This document shows, one piece after another, positions 50,201-59,864 of a DNA stretch of 64,000 nt (positions are counted from its first letter, which is position 1; every line of letters starts with the position of its first letter). The notes below the pieces were generated by a model. The model searched no databases, was not told the DNA's origin, and saw only the letters and a program-made list of their open reading frames with translations. The stretch comes from Strix aluco (lineage: Eukaryota; Chordata; Aves; Strigiformes; Strigidae). A program made the translations under genes and the position numbers. The stretch lies in assembly GCF_031877795.1 (NCBI RefSeq), contig NC_133942.1, positions 3,906,001 to 3,970,000 on the forward strand, read 5' to 3'.

Positions 50201-53200
50201 CAGCTGCAGGCCTCGAGGGGATAATATATGGAGCAGAGGTCCAACACATGGGTCTCCTTCAGAAAGAGAAATTAAATGCAGGTCTTCTCTTCCTCCTCCT
50301 CCTGGAAAATGTTGGGTGCTCCGGTGGGAGCAGGTCATGGGAAGACACAGTGCTGGCACACGGCTAAGAGCTACAGCTAGCTCATCCTGGTGAGCAGGAG
50401 AGGCTGGGTCCTGCCTCCAGAGGAAGGTGCTGGGGACCTGCCTTAACACGGACACGGCCAGGACACGATGCTGGAGACGACACGGGGTAGAAACAAGCAG
50501 TGAAACCAACTGCTGGGAACCCACAGCCCCACACAGGGAGAGATCGGTGGGAAAGAGGGGGATGCTGATCCCAGGCATCCCAAGGAGGGCACGCGGAGGG
50601 GGGTCTTCTACCTCCATTCCTCCGAATGCAGCTTTTTCAGGCAGGCAGGAGCCTGTCCCCACCTCCCTTAAAACACAGGGAAGCTGCCAGCCCACCCAAA
50701 CCCACTATCCCCAGGACACCTCGGCAGAGCTGCTGCAGGATGCTCTCAGGAGCTGCAGAAGGACCAAGCAGCTGCTGGGGGACCAGCAGCCCTAACCCAG
50801 ACCCCGTCCCTTGCAGCAGCTCCCTCTGCCCTCCCTGTCGCACAGCCAGCGCCGGTTCAATCCCTCTTTGAAGCTGGCAAAGACCGTGTGCGCCACTGGA
50901 AGTTAATTGCACGACAAGCCACCAGAGTCTCTTGTGCCTCCCGGGGCCAGTGTGTGATATTAGAAAGGACGTGCTGGCATTTTTTTTTTCTCCCCACCAC
51001 CACGATCACAGGAGAGAGATGAAAGAGGAAGGGGAGAAGCAAGCCAGCACACAGCCGTCCCTCCCTTCCCTGTTGGAGCATCAACCCTCCAACACACACC
51101 AGCCTATATTTAACCCGCTGCAACCAATCATACCAAATCCCCTCCTAATCCTCCAACAATAACCCAGGACAATTTAAACCCCGGGGATAGATCCTAAGCA
51201 GCTTTTTTCACCCGCCGTGTCCCCCTCCCACGGCAGGATGACGAGCAGGCACGGGCAGGGCAAGGGCAGGCAGCGAGGAGGCAATGCCCTCACGTCCCCG
51301 AGGCAGGAGATGCTCACGCACAAAGAGCTGGCAGCGATGCTCTTGCAGGAGGAATCCCACTCGGGTAACTCCAGTCCCACCTGGTTTCATTTTTCACCTT
51401 TGAAGCTTTTAAGCAATCAATACCACCCGAATCTGGGTGCAAACCGCTCAGCATCCCAGCCACCAAGTGTTCACGCCACCGCAGAGTCGTACCCCAGCAG
51501 GAAAAATTAACGGTGGGTTGACAGTGCCAGATTGCCGTCTAGGAAGGCAACGTACAAGATAATCCTGTAAAAACGGATAAAGAGATGACGGGAGCAGGGG
51601 GATGCCAAAAGACACCACCTGGTTCTTGTAGGGGCCCTGCATGGGTGCTCTGTAGCAGCAGAGCTGAGGCTCAGTGGGTGCACCCAGCTGGTGGGGATGT
51701 GGGATGGACACGGACAACACTGCATGGAGTCCTCCATCCCAACACAGCCCTAAATTAGACCAGACGAAGCCTTTCTGATGGATAGTCCCTGATGGGGCAC
51801 AGCAATTCCACGTCTGCTTGCAGACCAGGGCTGTAGGCACCAGAAGCCATCACACTGGGGAGAAACACGCCCCAGGTCCCTAAAGGCATGAAGCCCCCAA
51901 GTCCAACCAAGAACATCTCCAAACCCTACCGAGAAACCAGCGTGCCAGCCACCATGGTGAGCAGGGATGCTCTCAGACCCATGCATGACCACTTCACTGC
52001 AGGGCTCAACATCACCCAAACATGATGCTACTGAGCTGCCTCCAGCAAAGCCAGGCCCTCAAGCATTGTCGGGACTGCTAGAGTGCTTGGAGGAGCATCC
52101 CCAGCCTGGGGGGAGCAAGGAGATGTTGCCTTAGCGGCTGTCCTCTCCAACTGCAGAGCTCTGCTAGCTTTCCACTAACTTTGGGGTGCAGGGGACCTCT
52201 GCAAGGCAATGGGACAACAGCTGATGGCATTTCCCACCCCAGGAAGAGGTAGTTTGCCTGCAGGCCTGTAGATCACCTCAGATTCAAGGTTGGTGTAACC
52301 CCACATCCCATCCAGTTTGCACTGGTCCTGCTCCAGGGCACCATCACACCTCCAGCACCTGGAGGCCTTCAGGGTCCTTCTTCCATGAATTCCTCCTCCA
52401 GCCGCATCACCTTTAGGATGCCCCTTCTTCCATGAATTCCTCCTCCAGCTGCATGACATTTGGGGTGCTCTGGCTTTGGGATGCCCCTCTTTCCATTAAT
52501 TCCTCCTCCAGCTGCATCACCTTCTGGGAGGTCCCAGCTTTCACATGCACCTTTGCTCATGAATTGCTCCTCCAGCTACATTGCTTTTGGGATGCTCCAG
52601 CTTTGCCATAAGCCCTGCTCTTGTGGAGGAAGCCTGGCCTTTAGAACACAACACCCAAAGCTGTTGCACGGCTGTTGTGCAACAGCTTTGGCTGCTGCTG
52701 CCAGGAGAGCGGAGGACACCACAGGGCAGGGGAGGGCCAGCACAAGGGCCACCTCACCCAGCAAGGAGAGAGCACTCAGCAATCACCATCACAGGAAAAA
52801 CCAAAGCGACTTGGGGAAAATTAATTTAATTTATTGCCAATCAAATCAGAGTAGGATAATGAGAAATAAAAAGAAAGCTATAAACACCTTCCCCTCACAC
52901 CACACCCACCCTGCTTCTTCCCAGGCTCAACTTCACTCCTGATTTCTCCATCTCTGTCCCTCAGCAGTGCAGGGGGATGGGAAAGGGGGGTTGTGGTGAG
53001 TTCATCACACATTGTCTCTGCTGCTTCTTCCCCCTCACACTCTTCCCCTGCTCCAGTGTGGAGTCCCACCCACAGGAGACCATCCTCCATTAACAGCTCC
53101 AACGTGGGTCCTTACCCCAGGCTGCAGGTCTTCATGAACTGCTCCCGCGTGGGTCCTCTCCATGGGGTGCACTCCTTCAGGCACAGGCTGCTCCAGCGTG

Positions 53201-56200
53201 GGTCCCCCATGGGGCCACAGGACCTGCCAGAAAACCTGCTCCAGTGCGGGCTCCTCTCTCCATGGGGTCACGGGTCCTGCCAGGAGCCTGCTCCAGCGTG
53301 GGGTCATCCACAGGGCACCTCCCCCTGCTCTGGTGTGGGGTCCTCCCTGGCCTGCAGGTGCAGATCTGCTCCCCCGTGGACCTCCCTGGGCTGCAGGGGC
53401 ACAGCCTGCCTCACCACGGTCTTCACCACGGGCTGCAGGGGAACCTCTGCTCCCATGCCTGGAGCACATCCTCCCCCTGCTTCTTCACGGACCTTGGTGT
53501 CTGCAGAGTTGTTTCTCTCACGTATCCTCGCTCCTCTGTTCAGCTGCAGTCGCGCAGGTTTTTTCCCCTCTTTCTTAAACTTGTTATCACAGAGGCACTA
53601 CCAGCGTTGCTGATGGGCTCAGCCTTGGCTAGTGGTGGGTTCATCTTGGAGCAGCTCTGTTGGACATGGGGGCAGCTTCTGCTGTCTTCTCACAGAGAAG
53701 CCTCCTCTACCAAAACCTTGCCATGCAAACCCAGCAGGGTCAGAGGGAGATCAGGTCATTCCGTTAAACCACGCAGGGATGGATGACTGTCCCCGGACAA
53801 GGGACAGGAGGGCTACGAGAGAGGCCTCAGATGCTGGAGCACGGAAAAAGCAGCAGGAAAACCTTCAGCTTGGGTCACAGCACGGGACAAGGAGCCAGCC
53901 AGGGTGTGTCTGTGGGTCTCAGCGACCAAAGTGTCTGTGGGAAGTCACACCACTTGTCGCTGGTCCCATGGGATGGGCATTTAGTTCAGCAGGACCTGCT
54001 GAACACACAAAAACCCGCTGCCACGCTCCTGCCCAAACCCCGCAGCAAGTGTCCACCTTTGGTAACAGTGATGATGTGACTGTGAGCAAGGTCCTGACAT
54101 CATCCCGCAAGAGGACGGCCCATCCCACTGCAACCCACACTGGCCAGCACTTGCGTGGGACTGGGGGCCACAGCTCCCTCTCCATGGCCTGAAGACGTCT
54201 CCAGGATTTTAGGGACCTTGGTGCCTCTCAAGGCTTGGCAGGGCGGGCAGAGCACAGTTCCAGCACCAAGCCCCCGGAGCCACCTGCAAACAGCCCAGAC
54301 CTCCATCCTCATGTTCCCTGGAGAAGGGAGGCAGAGGAATCAAAACCAATTTAGCTCCCAGGAAAGCGTGGCAGAGCAGCTTGCAGCTTGAGAGCCTCCT
54401 TGTAAACAAGTCCTTTAATCCAGCGCTCAGCAGCTAAAGCAGAGCCCCAGCTGGTATTACCTGGGGCAGCTACAGACATGCCTTAGGGAGATGGACGTGA
54501 GCAATAGTCCTGTTTGGAGCAGAATATTGCTTACCTACTGATAAAATACTCCGTACAAAGCTGACAGATGCTTTGAGAGCAGTAAGCAGTGCATTAGCTC
54601 TCCTCCAGGTCCCCGCACTAAGCCAGCAGACATTAGACATGAAGTGGTGGCACTGGGGGAGCACCAGGGAACGACGCACAATAAAACTTTGCTTCTCAAC
54701 AGCAACACACAAGCAGCCATTGTGCTCGGGGGGTTTGCAGCCTCCCCATCCATTGGTGAAACAAATGGATGGGGAGGCTGCAAACACCAGCAGCCCAAAA
54801 CACCTGCGACCCTTGTGGCACCAGAGACGAGATGCCCCGTCACCGAGTGGTGCCACATGATGCTCCCACCCAGAGCAAGCGGCCGGATTGCTGAAGATGA
54901 GAGCGGTCACAGCCACGTTGTCACAGCCTTAGAGGTTTCAGAGGAGCGCGCTGAGCCCGCACATCAGTTCAGCAACCTTGGAGGGGATTTACAACCCTTC
55001 ATTACTTTGGGAAATGCCATTAAAGCAAACGAGAAATCCATATTCCCGCTCCTCACCCTTGCTGCATCAGCCTTAAAAACTCACCTCCTGTTTCTGGGTT
55101 CAAGTACACACAGCTAAGATGACTGGAGTGTAATTATAGGGATGGTGTAGCCCCGCTCTGAAGGCCCAAAGCCCACCCATAGGCAGTGCAATCTTGGCAC
55201 ATCCCCCTTTTAAAACATCCCCAGAGTCAAAAAGGCTGTGGGTAATGGCAAGGCAGTATGTTCAACATGCAAAACCATCAAATTTGGGGTCAGGCTTCCT
55301 CACAGTTACAGTAAAACCTTTCAGTCTTTGTCCTCACCTTCCAATCCTTCCCCATCCTCTCCCAATTTATTGCCTCTCTCCTGCTCCAAGCAAGGACACA
55401 TCCACGCTGGCATCTGCAGACCCTGAGGACACTCACGCTCCATCACACCCCCAAGAGATGTTTACAAAAGTCCGATCCAAGCACCCAGAGTGTGCAAAGC
55501 TTGGCCATGGGCAACCTGCCGCCGCCATCCCAGCACAGAGCTGGAGGAAGGGATGCGGAGAAAGTTTGCTGCCATATTCTTGGTGCTGCCACACCACGAT
55601 CCTCATTGCTTGGAGGTTTTGCACATCAGATGCCAGCTTGTTCTGGCTGTGACCAGCACTGGCGTGGTGCTGGGACCCAGTCTGCTGGCTGCAAGCAGAG
55701 GTGAGGAGGTGACGTCCTCCAAGCTAGGTGATACCAGCTCCACTGAGGCGGGGTCAAGGATACCCAGCAGATAACAAGGCAGCGAACAAGAGCAATGCTT
55801 TCCAGTGTAATTAGATCAGTTAATAGTTCCTGCAGATCAAAATCACACCTAACAGAATTATGGGAACTGCCAAGACAGCTGCTCCCCACCAAAGGCGTTT
55901 CAATAAAACACATCCCTGCACAAGATGGGCTCGGCAAAGGGATGGTGTCACCAACACGGCCACAGGAGAGCGTGTACGACCAGTGCCCACCACCAGCAAG
56001 ACCAGACCTCAGCCCAACACCAGCCTGGAACAGCAGCGGAGCAGATGGACCAAAAGCCCGGAGCCAGATGTTTGGAGTCCACCAGGATGCCTTTGGCAGT
56101 GACCATGGTCTTGCAACAGGTTTTCTAGTGCGGGGAGAGGACAAAGCTGGTGTTCAAGGCAAGAGGGACATTGTGGGGCGCCTTGAAGTTTCGTGCTCCC

Positions 56201-59200
56201 ATCTCAGATGGGTCAGCTCCAGCTTGTCCTTCCGAGGTCACTCCAGCATTGCTGGACTTTGGCGTTGGGAGCCTTTCTCCCTGATTTTGCAGCCCCACAG
56301 CCAACCCAAAAGCCATTTTCTACAAAAAAGGAGCTCTGGTCGAAGAACCACGTTGCCTTCCTCTACTCAACAGGCATCTCCAACAAGCCATGGGCTTCTT
56401 TAGGTTGAACAAGATGGTAAATAGCAACTGCCTGAGCCCAAATACACTTTTGCTGGCGTGTGCAGAGCAACACAGATGCCCTTGGCTCGGGGGCACAGGC
56501 CATTACCGTGCAGTTGGCAGAAGAGCAGCTTGCAAAAAGGTCCACATCGGAGCAATTACTATGGGAGTCTAAGGGGCACATCCGACACAAATCCAATTTT
56601 CAAGGAGGTACCACGATGTCGAGAAGAGATGCCTGTCTCCTGAGAGGCTCGGTCGGAACCACTCACAATGCTGGCTGGTGGCAGGGGGCTCGCAGACACC
56701 CTGAAGTGCCCACAGCATCCCACTCAGGGAACTGGGACATAAGTGGGAGCAACCATAATTCTGCACCTCCCCATGCCAACTGCTCCCAGAGATTCAGGGA
56801 TGACACCCCTGGGAAGAAAGCAGCTGCTGCAGTTGAGCCAGCAAGCTCCTCTCCACCACTGGAGAGAAAGCTTGATGCAAGCCAAAAGCTGCTCCTACTG
56901 CCCTGGGGTCTCTCTGAGTGGTCCCGAGAGGCTGCAGCATCACAAGGAGCAGGGGAAGAGATGTATTCCTCTGGGTGAGGGTGCCGAGATCCCTCTGGAG
57001 ATCCTGGGGATAGCCTCCAGGCACACAGTCTGAAAGCACCTCATTCCGCTTTGCGGACATGCCCTTGGTGGAGCTTTCTCCACCATATCCTTCGGGCAAG
57101 GGGATACATTTCACAAGCTCCAGCTTTGGACAGCCAGGTCCAGCATCTCCTCCAGCATTGCCCTTGACCCTCACCATTAACAACAGGAAGGCAGGAGAGA
57201 GATGCCAGGCAGGAAATAGGGATGGTTTCACCCTGACCTTCCACTCGAGGACGAGAGATGCCACTACAACAGCAGCCAGCGCACGCAGCAGACCAGAAGC
57301 AACCAAAGGTAACGGCAGGGCTTGTCTTCTGCTGGGCTGGCCGTAAAAGTCATTGCTCCCGACAGCGGCAACCAAGCAGCAGCCGGTGGAGAACGATCTT
57401 TGCACGAGTTCATCGAATTACTGCAGACTAAAAATAGCCAGGCTGTGGGAAATGGTAGGGTGCCTCCGAGGCAGGCTTCGAAACGGTGGCTGTGGAAGTG
57501 AGGGGTAATGCAGACGGACAGGCAGATGGGCTGCAGAGCTTCACGGTGGGGTGAGGAGCAGGAGAAAAGGGAGGGGAAACCAGAAACTCCTCCCACATCA
57601 CTGCCTCAACCGGGAATTGGGCGGGGGGAGGATGTTTTTACGCTCTCTGCCTCTGGGATGCTCTGTTCATTCCTCCTCGTGCAGCCACGTGGGCTCCTCT
57701 GCCCACCATGAGCCTCTTCTCCTCATTTCCACACAAAAAAACAACCCTACAAGGTCCGAGCTCTCATCAGCTTTGTTGCTGCCCACGGGGGTCTCTAGCA
57801 GTCCTGGGATTTTCAGCAAACTCTGCAGCTCTGGGGTTTTTGGGCTGAGGGAAATCACACCAAAACGGCACACTGGTAGGGATAGGGAGGTGGTGGGGGT
57901 CTTAGCGTGCAGCCCAAGAAGTGAGGGGTGCTGATGTTCCTCTGCACTGCTGCATGTTCCAGCACTCAGCCTGGCCGTGCCTCAGTTTCCCTAGCTGAAG
58001 GTATTGCATCTTGTGAAGTGATCAGGCTCTCTGCAGACACCAAACAAGCAGTGCCAGTGTGCTAGCAGCTCAGCAGAAGACCTTCCATAGGTTTCCTCTG
58101 AGCAGATCCCCCCTGAAGATCCCCCAGCCCTGGGGTGTGCAGAGCAGGGCTCCTAACACTCCTGCTTTGTGTTTCCTTGTCCCCACCTGCAAGCCTAGCT
58201 TGAAGGAGAGGATACTCAGGCCCGATTTTACAATGTCTCCTGCCTTGGAGCAGCAGAAAAAAAAATGCTTTTCCTCTCTGTACCTGCATGTGCTGCTCTG
58301 TGTCCCCAGAAAAGATCTGTCTGCCTCAATCCAGGTAAGTTTTTCCATACAGAACAGACGGTGAAGCAGAGGGCAGAGGAGTATGGAGGTCCCCATCCCA
58401 GGCTAGTACATCCCAGTCTCCTCCAGCACAGTCCATGCACTCCTCTCTTCCCAAACAGCTCAGGTCACGACGCTTTTCCCAACGGCAACAATTTCAGTGC
58501 TCACCACCTCCACATCAGGGTCATCACAGCACTCAGTCCTGCAGCAACCACAGTTTCAAAACCAGTTTCCCAGTAGGGAGAGGAAAGGCAAACTTGGCCC
58601 ATTCCCATCTTCCCAAAGCATGGGGCGAGAAGGGAACCCTCCTGGTAGCAGCTCATGGGAATGCAGGTTTCAGCCCAAGCTTCTATCGGAGACAACGACG
58701 ACAGTCGCAGTGAGGAGTGGCCCAGGGATAAAGGCGAACAGCTTCATTCTCTGCACACGACGGCGATGGAAGAGCAGGAACGGATGGTCCAAAAGGAGCT
58801 CCTGGGTACCCAGCGAAGATGAACCATGAACTGGCCTCCACCACCGCTGCTCCTTCTCACCTTTGTGCTTCTGGGCTCTGTTTCTGTTTCCAGACCCCAG
58901 CTGAAGCCAGACACAAATATTAGGAGCTCACCCCAAGCCTCCCGAAGCAGAAACCTCCAGCATCCCAACAAGGCTGGAGGGAAGGCCAGGTTCCAGCACT
59001 CACCATGGTCCACTGAGCCACCTATTCATCCCTGCATTACTTGGCAGAGCCCCAACAGCAACGAAAACCCATCAAAGGACCTGGGAAAGCTAACCAAGCT
59101 GTGCACAGATGAGATGAGCTCCAGCGGAAAAAAAAGATTCGATTGGCTTGGCAAGAGAGACGAGAGCCTGATCTCCCGCCGAGTCGATTTTGAAAGCTCC

Positions 59201-59864
59201 GCTGGGGTTTTTTAATCCAGCAGGAGATTTCTGCCGCCTCCCAGGGTTTGAGCGTTTTTGTGACAGACCTGCGGGTTGCCAAGCAGAAACGAAGTCAACT
59301 CCATCAAGTTCCCATGCAGGCTGGCACGGCCTTTCCTCTGGCACCTCCAGAAAAAGTTAGCTCTTGCAGAAAGGCAGAGAAATGGCAGCTTAGATTTTCA
59401 CCCACTGTCTGGGCAAGGGGATACCACAATGCACCAGGCTGATGCAAGTTTCGGCCCATTACTCCCTTTGCTGGACAGATTAAGGGCTGCTCCCACACAG
59501 CTCCTCTGTCCTGACCACCCAGATGGTGGGGGGAAAGCCCAGCAGGTGCCAACAAGCAACACAGCAGGGACATGGGAAGGAAGGAATTGCTCCAAAACGA
59601 CATTGCAGGAGAGCAAAAAGCTCTCTGATGACACTTACCGTCCTCTGTTTCTTGCCAGACAATGCCCTCCAGGTTCACGCTGGTCCCAGGCTCGCAGGGG
59701 CCCAGGCACTCGGGCTCAGTGGCCAGGGCCACGTCGCAGGTGTTCACTCCCACCGAACGGGTGCGTACCATGATCTGCTCACAAGGCGACGAGATGTCGT
59801 TGTTGACGACGGGGACAAGGAGGTGCAATGGCAACACAGCAGGCGTAGAGACTGGAGACTCCAT
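44157..59864 (-). CDS. ZNF609: Zinc finger protein 609 (seven 3' coding exons; N-terminus outside window)
   Basis: A nuclear transcription regulator. Mammalian work, from memory, links it to Integrator and NIPBL in cortical progenitors, to myoblast proliferation, and to RAG1/2 repression in thymocytes. Coding exons in transcript order are 59864-59639, 49027-48940, 48555-46203, 45887-45521, 45358-45183, 44581-44365 and 44230-44157. All junctions are GT-AG and phases match, giving 1,166 residues here. The order is a conserved N-terminal block (ILLVPVV-like [18 protein letters not shown]), [20 protein letters not shown], a basic region, one C2H2 finger, a lysine-rich stretch, a Q-rich coiled region ([16 protein letters not shown]), a charged [14 protein letters not shown] segment, a six-histidine run and the C-terminus SLYPPPRR. 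The human protein has 1,411 residues (memory), so about 245 N-terminal residues lie beyond 64 kb. ZNF608 is the paralogue; the C-terminus and exon sequences fit ZNF609 better. Confidence 0.96.
44231..44364 (-). other. ZNF609: ZNF609 last intron
   Basis: A 134-base GT-AG intron, not a multiple of three. Confidence 0.9.
44365..44581 (-). CDS. ZNF609: ZNF609 coding exon with Gly/Ser run and His6
   Basis: 217 bases, acceptor ctccccag, donor ACAG|gtgaga. Encodes [20 protein letters not shown], a Ser/Gly-rich stretch, then a run of six histidines (44,414-44,432) and [17 protein letters not shown]. Confidence 0.94.
44582..45182 (-). other. ZNF609: ZNF609 intron (601 bases)
   Basis: A GT-AG intron, not a multiple of three. 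No other content is seen. Confidence 0.9.
45183..45358 (-). CDS. ZNF609: ZNF609 coding exon [13 protein letters not shown]
   Basis: 176 bases, acceptor tcccccag, donor CACG|gtgagg. Encodes [18 protein letters not shown] through a serine-rich stretch to [17 protein letters not shown]. Confidence 0.94.
45359..45520 (-). other. ZNF609: ZNF609 intron, 162 bases, stop-free and in frame
   Basis: Good donor (gtaggg) and acceptor (tcccccag), but the length is exactly 54 codons and the exon frame has no stop through it. Retention would insert 54 residues. It is Cys- and Pro-rich when translated and does not resemble the flanking protein, so it is most likely a normal intron. Confidence 0.85.
45521..45887 (-). 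CDS. ZNF609: ZNF609 coding exon [17 protein letters not shown]
   Basis: 367 bases, acceptor ttcttgcag, donor CCCAG|gtaggg. Encodes a highly charged [20 protein letters not shown] helix, then [20 protein letters not shown] and a Tyr-rich segment ending MMQNYP-G. Confidence 0.95.
45888..46202 (-). other. ZNF609: ZNF609 intron (315 bases)
   Basis: A GT-AG intron. The length is a multiple of three, but a TAG at 46,152-46,154 closes the frame soon after the donor. Confidence 0.9.
46203..48555 (-). CDS. ZNF609: ZNF609 large coding exon with C2H2 finger
   Basis: A 2,353-base exon (acceptor ctggcag, donor AGACAG|gtaatg) encoding about 785 residues without a break. It begins [20 protein letters not shown]. 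It holds the single zinc finger, several Ser/Thr-Pro-rich stretches, the lysine-rich [15 protein letters not shown] nuclear-localisation-type segment (about 47,410-47,450), and a Q-rich region near 46,550-46,610. It ends VDPVLWYRQ. Confidence 0.96.
48057..48128 (-). other. ZNF609: C2H2 zinc finger of ZNF609
   Basis: Spacing is C-x4-C-x12-H-x4-H in [20 protein letters not shown] followed by AHAH. A single atypical-spaced finger in a long protein fits the ZNF608/ZNF609 family, in which the finger is thought to be one module among largely disordered regions. Confidence 0.9.
48556..48939 (-). other. ZNF609: ZNF609 intron (384 bases)
   Basis: A GT-AG intron between the MLVVN exon and the large exon. 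No other content is seen. Confidence 0.9.
48940..49027 (-). CDS. ZNF609: ZNF609 coding exon [15 protein letters not shown]
   Basis: 88 bases, acceptor ccctacag, donor CCCCG|gtaagc. Encodes [20 protein letters not shown] then TQHDWAPP, with split codons at both ends that join cleanly to the flanking exons (ED-G-ML and PP-R-FC). Confidence 0.95.
52383..52580. repeat. Degenerate tandem repeat, four units
   Basis: Units start near 52383, 52430, 52493 and 52558 (spacing 47, 63, 65), each around CCATGAATTCCTCCTCCAGC with a following GCATCAC-type tail. Divergence between units suggests an old minisatellite. It lies just beside the hairpin and LTR. Confidence 0.75.
52655..52691. repeat. Perfect 15-bp inverted repeat, 7-nt loop
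   Basis: CCAAAGCTGTTGCAC (52655-52669) and GTGCAACAGCTTTGG (52677-52691) are exact reverse complements around GGCTGTT. It lies at the edge of the LTR. Confidence 0.9.
52730..53775 (-). mobile_element. Solo LTR of an avian endogenous retrovirus
   Basis: Recognised on the - strand by several features: an internal array of ~50-65 bp units built on GACCCACGCTGGAGCAG-type sequence, a GATGAACTCACCACAACCCC block, and an AATAAATTAAATTAATTTTC poly(A) region near 52,816-52,835. I recall this LTR type as abundant in bird genomes; no database was searched. No retroviral gene body flanks it, so it is a solo LTR or fragment. The ends are approximate and target-site duplications were not found. The orientation is the same as ZNF609 transcription. 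Many small indels and changes suggest an old insertion. Confidence 0.75.
52830..52835 (-). terminator. LTR poly(A) signal, sense to ZNF609
   Basis: AATAAA on the - strand inside the LTR. It could end ZNF609 transcripts early in the large intron. Use is not shown. Confidence 0.5.
54733..54785. repeat. Perfect 22-bp inverted repeat, 9-nt loop
   Basis: The left arm 54733-54754 begins GTTTGCAGCCTCCCC and the right arm 54764-54785 is its exact reverse complement. Spacer 54755-54763. No other copy is seen in the window. Confidence 0.95.
59639..59864 (-). CDS. ZNF609: ZNF609 internal coding exon starting [12 protein letters not shown]
   Basis: Acceptor ttccccacag, then ATGGAGTCTCC; donor GACG|gtaagt. 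It encodes 75 residues ending WQETED plus one base of a glycine codon. The first codon is an in-frame methionine but not the gene's start; in human the preceding exon encodes ~245 residues and is the one circularised in circ-ZNF609. Confidence 0.94.

Larger units (their letters stand above)
49028..59638 (-). other. ZNF609: Large ZNF609 intron (10.6 kb)
   Basis: Bounded by gtaagt at the donor and ctacag at the acceptor. It holds the LTR at 52.73-53.78 kb, a degenerate tandem repeat (52.38-52.58 kb) and two perfect hairpins, each listed. The rest (49.0-52.3 and 54.8-59.6 kb) shows no exon or recognised repeat. Confidence 0.85.

Noticed and set aside
52878-53786. Open frames of 140-206 codons at 52.9-53.8 kb
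   Set aside because: They lie within the repeat units of the LTR and reflect its GC-rich tandem structure, not a gene.
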